From Pseudomonadota bacterium (lineage in GTDB: Bacteria > Pseudomonadota > Gammaproteobacteria > Burkholderiales > Rhodocyclaceae): a stretch of 64,000 nt of DNA. Positions 58,670 to 64,000 of the stretch are shown here, one piece after another. The notes under the pieces are model-generated. The model had not been told where the DNA came from, did no database searches, and saw only the letters and a list, made by a program, of their open reading frames with translations. Location: positions 1 to 64,000 of the forward strand of contig JAFEFC010000018.1 in assembly GCA_018240785.1 (NCBI GenBank). The letters are read 5' to 3'. The position numbers were made by a program, and so were the translations under genes. How positions within the stretch are numbered: position 1 is the stretch's first letter; each line of letters begins with the position of its first letter.

Positions 58670-59848
58670 ATGCAGGTCCAGCTCCCGATCGCGCCGCGCG
58701 ATGCCGTCCTGCCGGATTACGGCGCCGATGGCTTGTACGGGTTTGCGCGCGGCCTACGCGACTGGCTTCGCGAGCCCGGTGCGGCCTGGCCGCAGGCAGG
58801 CATCGGCATAGGGGAGCGAACGGTCGTCGTGCTGCTCATCATCGACGGCCTGGGCGATGGATTCCTGGCGCGGCATGGCAGCGGCTCCACGCTGCTCGCG
58901 CACCGCGTTCGCCCCATGAGCTCCGTCTTCCCCAGCACCACCGCCAGCGCCGTCACCCTGCTGCACACCGGCCTGTCGCCGGCCGAGCACGGTCTCAACG
59001 GCTGGTTCATCCACGACCGGCGCTTCGGTGGGGTGATCGCGCCCCTACCGCTGCTGCAGCGTGGCAATGGGCCGGTCGATGCTTTTCGGCTGACTTCTCG
59101 CCTGTTTCCCTACGACTCGATGTTCCGCGGCGCGCAAAGGCCCGTCACCGTGCTGTCGCCTGCCGACCTCGCCCTGTCGCGCTTTTCCCGGCACCACTCG
59201 CGCGGCGCGCGCATCCTGCCCTACAAGGGGCTGGATGAGCTGGGACCGGCGATCCTGCAGGCAGCGGCGGCGTTGCAGGATGTCGGCGGGCTGGTGCATG
59301 CGTATTACCCGGTGTTCGACGCCATCAGCCACGCTTACGGTGCCCATTCCTCACAGGCGCTGTCGGTCTTCGCCCGCATCGATACCCTGTTCGGCGCGCT
59401 GAGCGCGGCCCTGCGCGACAGCGGCGCGGTGTTGCTGGCCACTGCCGACCACGGCTTCATCGATGCGCCGCCCGAGAAGGTCGTGCCGATCGAACCCGCC
59501 TCGGACGTCGCGCGGATGCTCGCGGCGCCCCTGTTCGGCGAGCGGCGGGCGGCCTTCTGCGCGCTCAGGGAAGGGGCGGAGGGCGAATTCGACGCCTGGG
59601 CGGCGACAGAACTGCAAGGCAAGGCCGTGGCGCTGCCGGGCAAGGCGGTGCTCGAGTCGGGGCTGCTGGGGCCGGGCAAGCCCAACAGGCGCCTGCGCGA
59701 GCGGGTGGGCGATCGGGTGCTGCTGATGGAGCGCGGCTGGACGCTGGTCGATACGGTGGAAGGCGAGAAGCCGCACGCGATGGTTGGCGTGCATGGCGGG
59801 CTCAGCGCGGACGAGATGTGGGTGCCGCTGATCCGCTCCGCGCCTTGA
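58670..59848 (+). CDS. Alkaline phosphatase/nucleotide pyrophosphatase superfamily protein
   Basis: 392 residues. Metal-site motifs of the type I phosphodiesterase/alkaline phosphatase fold: LLIIDGLGDGFL (~55), nucleophile-region SSVFPSTTASAVTLLHTGLSP (~85-105, Thr nucleophile likely), ISHAYG (~225) and TADHGFID (~265), plus GVHGGLSADEMWVP near the end. Cytoplasmic, since no signal is seen. Substrate unknown. Host gene 61 bp after the tRNA-Gly pair. Confidence 0.85.
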   Translation: MQVQLPIAPRDAVLPDYGADGLYGFARGLRDWLREPGAAWPQAGIGIGERTVVVLLIIDGLGDGFLARHGSGSTLLAHRVRPMSSVFPSTTASAVTLLHTGLSPAEHGLNGWFIHDRRFGGVIAPLPLLQRGNGPVDAFRLTSRLFPYDSMFRGAQRPVTVLSPADLALSRFSRHHSRGARILPYKGLDELGPAILQAAAALQDVGGLVHAYYPVFDAISHAYGAHSSQALSVFARIDTLFGALSAALRDSGAVLLATADHGFIDAPPEKVVPIEPASDVARMLAAPLFGERRAAFCALREGAEGEFDAWAATELQGKAVALPGKAVLESGLLGPGKPNRRLRERVGDRVLLMERGWTLVDTVEGEKPHAMVGVHGGLSADEMWVPLIRSAP

Positions 59849-59900
59849 ACCGGGTGCCGCGTGCGGACGTCGCCGCTGCCGCATGCACGGCACGCTGCGG

Positions 59901-60374
59901 TCAGTGCAGGTCGTCCTCCATCGGCGGCACGGGCATCAGCATGATGCCTTCCTCGAGGAGTTCCTCCACCTCTTCGCGCGAGGCGGCGCCGCGGATGTTT
60001 CGCGCTTCGATTTCACCTTGATGCATCTTGCGCGCCTCTTCCGGCAGGCGCGCACCGACGTCCTCCGCCTCGCGCGCCAGCTTGCGCAGCATGGACAGCA
60101 CGGCGGCAGCTGCTTCCAGTGTCACCGGCGGTGAGGGTTGTGGTGGCGCCGCCGGCATCGTGCGGCTCGCGGGCGGGATTGCGGATGGCGCGGCATGCGG
60201 AGCCGCATGGCGCGTCTGGACGTAGGGGGCGCTGGGCAGACGGCGCACCGCGTGCGAGGCGCAAGCCGGACATTCGACGAGCCCGCGCGCAAGCTGATTC
60301 TCGAAGGCCTCGGCAGAGCCGAACCAGCCTTCGAAACGGTGTTCCTTGTCGCAGCAGAGGTCGAGGACGATCAC
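59901..60374 (-). CDS. DUF1178 family protein
   Basis: 157 residues. MIVLDLCCDKEHRFEGWFGSAEAFENQLARGLVECPACASHAVRRLPSAP in part, with CC and CPAC residues for a zinc ribbon at the N-terminus. A Pro-rich linker and a helical C-terminus (SREEVEELLEEGIMLMPVPP) follow. Common in proteobacteria; no known role. Confidence 0.88.
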   Translation of the reverse strand: MIVLDLCCDKEHRFEGWFGSAEAFENQLARGLVECPACASHAVRRLPSAPYVQTRHAAPHAAPSAIPPASRTMPAAPPQPSPPVTLEAAAAVLSMLRKLAREAEDVGARLPEEARKMHQGEIEARNIRGAASREEVEELLEEGIMLMPVPPMEDDLH

Positions 60375-60461
60375 GGATCAATTGGCGCCGGTGAAGTACG
60401 AACTAGGGACGGGACGAAACGCCATGGTGGGCGTCACCGGGTCGACCGCCGCGATTCGAGA

Positions 60462-60546
60462 TGGTGCCCGGAACGGGGGTCGAACCCGTACAGCCGAAGC
60501 CGAGGGATTTTAAGTCCCTTGTGTCTACCAATTTCACCATCCGGGC
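60462..60546 (-). tRNA. tRNA-Leu (UAA)
   Basis: 85 nt with encoded CCA. GCCCGGA/TCCGGGC acceptor, anticodon TAA in GACTTAAAATC, long variable arm. Directly downstream of minE, 10 bp away. Confidence 0.94.
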
Positions 60547-60556
60547 GGTTTCCGTG

Positions 60557-60817
60557 TCAGCGTGGCTGCTCCGGCAGCACGATGTTGACTTCGAGCACCT
60601 CGTAGTTGTCCTGCTTCTCGAGCTGGACCTTGATGTCGTCCGGGTTCACCGCGACGTATTTCGAGATCACTTCGATCAGCTCGCGCTGCAGCGCGGGCAG
60701 GAAGTCTGCCGCCGGGCTGTTGCTGGCGCGCTCGTGCGCGATCAGCAGCGACAGGCGGTTCTTTGCGATCTCTGCCGTCTTCTTCTTTTCGCCGAAGAGG
60801 CGGGCGAGGAAGGACAT
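60557..60817 (-). CDS. minE: Cell division topological specificity factor MinE
   Basis: 86 residues. N-terminal membrane/MinD-binding segment ([30 protein letters not shown] in part) and a C-terminal dimer domain ([21 protein letters not shown]). It drives MinD oscillation, freeing mid-cell for FtsZ. 1 bp after minD. Confidence 0.95.
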   Translation of the reverse strand: MSFLARLFGEKKKTAEIAKNRLSLLIAHERASNSPAADFLPALQRELIEVISKYVAVNPDDIKVQLEKQDNYEVLEVNIVLPEQPR

Positions 60818-60818
60818 G

Positions 60819-61631
60819 TCACTTGCCTCCGAAAAGGCGCTTGATCAGGCCGGGCTTTTCGTAGCTGACGAAGCGGAGGGGGCGCTCCTCGCCGAGGAAG
60901 CGGGCGACGATGTCCGCGTAGGCCTCTGCGACGTCCGTGCCCTTGAGGTGAATCGCCGGCATGCCCTGGTTGGAGGCGTGCAGCACCGATTCCGATTCGG
61001 GAATCACGCCCAGCAGCGGCACGCGCAGCAGCTCCTGCACGTCCTTGTAGGACAGCATCTCGCCGTCCTCGACGCGCTTGGGCGAGTAGCGGGTGACGAG
61101 CAGATGCTCCTTGACCGCCTCGTTGCCTTCGCGGGCGCGCTTGGACTTCGACTGCAGGATGCCCAGGATACGGTCGGAGTCGCGCACCGAGGACACTTCA
61201 GGGTTGGTGGTGATGATTGCCTCGTCGGCGAAGGTCAGGGCCATCACCGCGCCGCGCTCGATGCCGGCGGGCGAGTCGCACACCACGTAGTCGAACGCCA
61301 TGTGCTCGAGTTCCTTCAGCACCGCCTCGACGCCTTCCTCGGTCAGGGCATCCTTGTCGCGCGTCTGCGAGGCGGGGAGCACGAACAGGTTCTCGCAGTG
61401 CTTGTCCTTGATCAGTGCCTGGTTCAGGCGCGCTTCGCCATTGATGACGTTGACCAGGTCATACACCACGCGGCGCTCGCAACCCATGATGAGATCGAGG
61501 TTGCGCAGGCCGACATCGAAGTCGATGACGGCCGTCTTGAACCCCCGCAGGGCGAGCCCCGAGGCAAACGCCGCGCTCGTGGTGGTTTTGCCTACGCCGC
61601 CCTTGCCGGACGTTACGACGATGACTCTCAC
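60819..61631 (-). CDS. minD: Septum-site determining ATPase MinD
   Basis: 270 residues. Deviant Walker [14 protein letters not shown] (~8-20), [10 protein letters not shown] switch, and C-terminal amphipathic membrane helix [10 protein letters not shown]. Membrane-bound ATPase that recruits MinC and MinE. Between minC and minE. Confidence 0.96.
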   Translation of the reverse strand: MRVIVVTSGKGGVGKTTTSAAFASGLALRGFKTAVIDFDVGLRNLDLIMGCERRVVYDLVNVINGEARLNQALIKDKHCENLFVLPASQTRDKDALTEEGVEAVLKELEHMAFDYVVCDSPAGIERGAVMALTFADEAIITTNPEVSSVRDSDRILGILQSKSKRAREGNEAVKEHLLVTRYSPKRVEDGEMLSYKDVQELLRVPLLGVIPESESVLHASNQGMPAIHLKGTDVAEAYADIVARFLGEERPLRFVSYEKPGLIKRLFGGK

Positions 61632-61662
61632 GGTTTCCCCCTGAAGAATTTGTTTTGCTGTC

Positions 61663-62439
61663 TCAGTCGAGCTGCAGCGGTTCGATGGTGAGCGTATGTT
61701 CGGTGCCGGTCAGCCGCACCTGGGCGGGTTTGCCGGCGAAGGCGGCGGGAATGCCGCCTTCGAAAGTGCGATAGACGCCGGCGATCGAGACCAGCTCCGG
61801 GCCGAAGTTGGTGGCGAGGATGCGTGCGCCGTGATCGCCCTGGGCGCCGGCAATGGCGCGGCCGCGCAGCGGCCCGTAACAGTGGATGCTGCCGTCGGCG
61901 ATGATCTCGGCACCCGGGCTGACGCTGCCGATGACGACGAGGTCTGCGCCGCGGGCGTAGAACTGCTGGCCGGAGCGCAGGTTGCGGTCCAGGTACATGG
62001 TTGCGGCCGCAGCGGGTGCAACGGGCGGCACAGCCGCAGGCGCCGTCGCAGGCGCGGCGGCCTGCGGCTGGGGCGGCGCCGGCGCGCGGGCAGGCTCGGC
62101 GGGGCGGTCACGCAGGATCGCGCTGTCCACCACGGCCAGGCCGGCGCGCTGCGCGTCGGCGGCGAGCACGTCTGGCAGGCTGCACACGCCGATCGGCTGC
62201 AGGCGGTAGCGGCGCATCAGCGACTGCAGGCCGGGCCAGTCGATGCGCTCGGGCCATTGCGCGACGGCGGAGAAATCCAGGATCAGCGATTCGCCGTTGA
62301 AGAAGTCCGGCATGCCGCCAAGCATCTTGTGCATGTCGTCGGCGAGGGCGGCCGGTTCGACTGCCTGGACCAGCGCAAGCGTGGCGCCGAGCGTCGTGTT
62401 GCGGAACTCGATCTGACGGGCGGGCGCGGGTGCGGACAT
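61663..62439 (-). CDS. minC: Septum-site determining protein MinC
   Basis: 258 residues from ATG 62439. N-terminal FtsZ-inhibiting domain (1-110), a Pro/Ala linker, and the C-terminal beta-helix (NLRSGQQFYARGADLVVIGSVSPGAEIIADGSIHCYGPLRGRA in part) with the RSGQ motif. A TTG at 62463 in frame gives a longer version and is less likely. First gene of min. Confidence 0.94.
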   Translation of the reverse strand: MSAPAPARQIEFRNTTLGATLALVQAVEPAALADDMHKMLGGMPDFFNGESLILDFSAVAQWPERIDWPGLQSLMRRYRLQPIGVCSLPDVLAADAQRAGLAVVDSAILRDRPAEPARAPAPPQPQAAAPATAPAAVPPVAPAAAATMYLDRNLRSGQQFYARGADLVVIGSVSPGAEIIADGSIHCYGPLRGRAIAGAQGDHGARILATNFGPELVSIAGVYRTFEGGIPAAFAGKPAQVRLTGTEHTLTIEPLQLD

Positions 62440-62547
62440 GGGCGGAACGGTCTTCAAAATCAAGGGAGTGTACTGACGAGGGGGCGCCGGGGCAAGCAGC
62501 GCGAATATCGCCCTGGAGCGCTCGCTGCTGGCGGGTGTGGGCCCCGA

Positions 62548-63420
62548 TCAATGCAAGGTCGGCGGACGAAACAGCGCGTCGACGTCGGCGGTGTCGAAGT
62601 GGTAGGTGTGGTTCGACAGGTCGTCGTGCACCACCACTTCGCCGTGTTCCGCGAGCAGGGTACGCACTTCATCCTCGCCCAGGGCACGCAGCATGTTCGC
62701 GATCTTTTCCGGATCGGCCGGCCAGTCGTGCGTCACCGCGCGCGGCTCGAACACCCGCACCGATTCCTCGGCGAAGAGGCGGCCGAGCAGCGCTTCGGCG
62801 GTCAAGCCGAGCAGCTCGTCGGCGCGCACCGTCTGCGCCAGTTGTTGCACCCGCGACCAGCCGTCGATGTCCTTGAGGTCGGCGCCGGGCAGCTTCTGCA
62901 CGAACAGCGCTGCGGCAGCGTGCGCGTCGCTCGCCAGCCACAGGCCGGCGGGCTGCTGTTCCGATTGCACCAGGTAGTGCTCGAAGCACTCGGCGATGCT
63001 GGCGCCCTCGAGCGGCACCAGGCTCTGGTAGGGCTGGTCGAGGCCTTCGACGTCGAGCGAAAGTTGCAGCCTGCCGTCGCCCACCAGATCGGCGAGCGTG
63101 CCGCCCTGTGGCATCCCTTCGGCCTTGGCGTAGCCGCGCAGGTTGAGGCTCTGCGAGCAGTCGACGACGAGCAGGCTGACCGGGCCGTGGCCGGTGATCT
63201 GGAAAGTGAGGCGCGCGGGCTGCTTCAGGTTGCCGGCGATCACGCTCGACACCGCGCTCATCTCGCCCAGCAGGCTGGCGACGGCCGGTGCGTAGTTGCG
63301 GTCGGCCTGCATGGCCTGCCAGACATCGGTGAGATGCACCACCGCGCCGCGGATGTCGAGCTCCTCGAGCAGGAAGCGCTGCACGTAGCTGGTGGGTTTG
63401 CGCTCGTTCATGACGTTCAT
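62548..63420 (-). CDS. hslO: Hsp33-like chaperone without the zinc cysteines
   Basis: 290 residues matching Hsp33 over its length: [44 protein letters not shown] in part, and the C-terminal [43 protein letters not shown] in part. The four conserved Cys of the redox switch (CxC and CxxC) are absent: the first pair region is HDWPADPEK and the second is HDDLSN. It may keep holdase activity without oxidative control. 4-bp overlap with the ArsC-like gene upstream. Confidence 0.85.
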   Translation of the reverse strand: MNVMNERKPTSYVQRFLLEELDIRGAVVHLTDVWQAMQADRNYAPAVASLLGEMSAVSSVIAGNLKQPARLTFQITGHGPVSLLVVDCSQSLNLRGYAKAEGMPQGGTLADLVGDGRLQLSLDVEGLDQPYQSLVPLEGASIAECFEHYLVQSEQQPAGLWLASDAHAAAALFVQKLPGADLKDIDGWSRVQQLAQTVRADELLGLTAEALLGRLFAEESVRVFEPRAVTHDWPADPEKIANMLRALGEDEVRTLLAEHGEVVVHDDLSNHTYHFDTADVDALFRPPTLH

Positions 63421-63788
63421 TCCTTGTGCAGGCAGCGCGCGTAAAGATCAGTGTCGAGGCCGATGAGCAGTTGCAGCGCGCCGCCAGGGGCCGACGCGCA
63501 TTCGATGACCGGCCGGCGGATGAGACTGGGCTGGGCCTGCAGCAGCGCGATCGCGGCGTGCTCGTCGGCGATCGCCTGCTGCTCGGGCGACAGCTTGCGC
63601 CAGGTGGTGCCGCGCTTGTTCACCAGCGCCTCCCAGCCTGTGTGCGCGCACCAGCGCCGCAGCGTGTCGGCGTCGATGCCGCTCTTGCGGTAGTCGTGGA
63701 AGCGGTAGGGTACGGCGTTCGCGTCCAGCCAGGCGAAGGCCTTCTTCATCGTGTCGCAGTTCTTGATGCCGTAGATCACGGTGTCCAT
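63417..63788 (-). CDS. ArsC/Spx-family (YffB-like) reductase
   Basis: 123 residues with a single N-terminal Cys in [12 protein letters not shown] (Cys11) and [14 protein letters not shown] motifs. YffB-type proteins have a thioredoxin-like ArsC fold and bind glutathione; arsenate reduction is not established. In the same operon as the Hsp33-like gene. Confidence 0.88.
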   Translation of the reverse strand: MDTVIYGIKNCDTMKKAFAWLDANAVPYRFHDYRKSGIDADTLRRWCAHTGWEALVNKRGTTWRKLSPEQQAIADEHAAIALLQAQPSLIRRPVIECASAPGGALQLLIGLDTDLYARCLHKE

Positions 63789-63804
63789 GTCGGTGCGCCT
63801 CCCC

Positions 63805-64000
63805 TCACTTGCCGCGCGCACGCGCAAAGGCTTCGGCGAGCGCGCCACCGGCGGCAGGGCGGCGTTCGCCCTGGTCGCGGCGGGCGCCGCCCGCCGCCGG
63901 GCGCTGCGCATCGCGACCACCGCTGCCGCGCGGCCGCGCGTCCTGCCCGCGAGCGTCGCGCGCCGGCTGGCGCGCCGGCTCGTCGGCGAGGCGCATCGTC
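63805..64000 (-). CDS. Probable Tex RNA-binding protein, C-terminal fragment (cut by window)
   Basis: Frame open to the window edge. It starts TMRLADEP, resembling the last strand of the Tex S1 domain (KRI-LTMRL), then an Arg/Gly/Pro-rich disordered tail ending LAEAFARARGK. Upstream of the ArsC-like gene by 16 bp. The tail alone would not identify it. Confidence 0.5.
   Translation of the reverse strand, partial: TMRLADEPARQPARDARGQDARPRGSGGRDAQRPAAGGARRDQGERRPAAGGALAEAFARARGK

Overview
The window is mostly (about 1-58104) one end of a large integrative and conjugative element (ICE) of the ICEclc / PFGI-1 family. It sits in the chromosome of a high-GC betaproteobacterium. The host flank (58105-64000: tRNA-Cys, two tRNA-Gly, a phosphatase-fold gene, DUF1178, tRNA-Leu, minE-minD-minC, an Hsp33-like gene, an ArsC/Spx-like gene and a probable tex end) looks like Rhodocyclales (Thauera/Azoarcus/Aromatoleum type), but the genus is an inference. 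The ICE ends at an 18-bp copy of a tRNA-Gly 3' end (58087-58104), the integration target known for ICEclc. The integrase and the opposite end lie left of the window.

Layout. 1-5190 is cargo: an MFS transporter end, a ClbS/DfsB-like protein, an NTF2-like protein divergent from a GntR/FadR regulator, then a DUF305 metal-binding protein and a glutaredoxin behind a MerR-type (19-bp spacer) promoter, and an extra kdsA. 5239-9148 holds the MOBH relaxase traI, a DUF2384/RES toxin-antitoxin pair with its own promoter, and DUF3742. 9160-30442 is the MPF-G type IV secretion system on the minus strand (pilL to traG), with traD, the VirB4-type ATPase, a lytic transglycosylase, a thioredoxin-fold protein and a radC-like gene. 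Between two of its operons lies a low-GC plus-strand gene with an Mrr-like PD-(D/E)XK signature (23426-24355). 30601-44579 is a run of mostly small, often acidic proteins around an SNF2-type helicase, a DUF6094 methyltransferase-fold protein, DUF3275 and a duplicated DUF3577 protein. 44823-56230 is the DNA-processing and maintenance end: cytosine methyltransferase, topoisomerase III, Ssb, DUF3158, PFL_4669, STY4528-type replication protein, DUF2857, ParB, Shi, ParA and AlpA. 56349-58104 is a ragged right end with a hypothetical gene, an IS66 remnant, an outward promoter and attR.

How it works together. TraI nicks the element, TraD couples it to the secretion channel, and Ssb, TopB and the methyltransferase handle or protect the transferred DNA. 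In ICEclc, ParA and Shi arrest growth of transfer-competent cells. Much of the interest is between the genes. Five copies of a three-hairpin covarying element sit in leaders of operons, one upstream of radC and four in the small-protein module, most of them just after a terminator. Three 17-bp CTATCCCC-N-GGGGATAG palindromes precede the topB and PFL_4669 genes. A CAAACAAT box lies 53-55 bp upstream of three transfer operons. Palindromic iterons beside a perfect DnaA box lie inside the STY4528 replication gene. Together these suggest a coordinated regulon and perhaps an early-expressed, leading-region-like anti-defence module.
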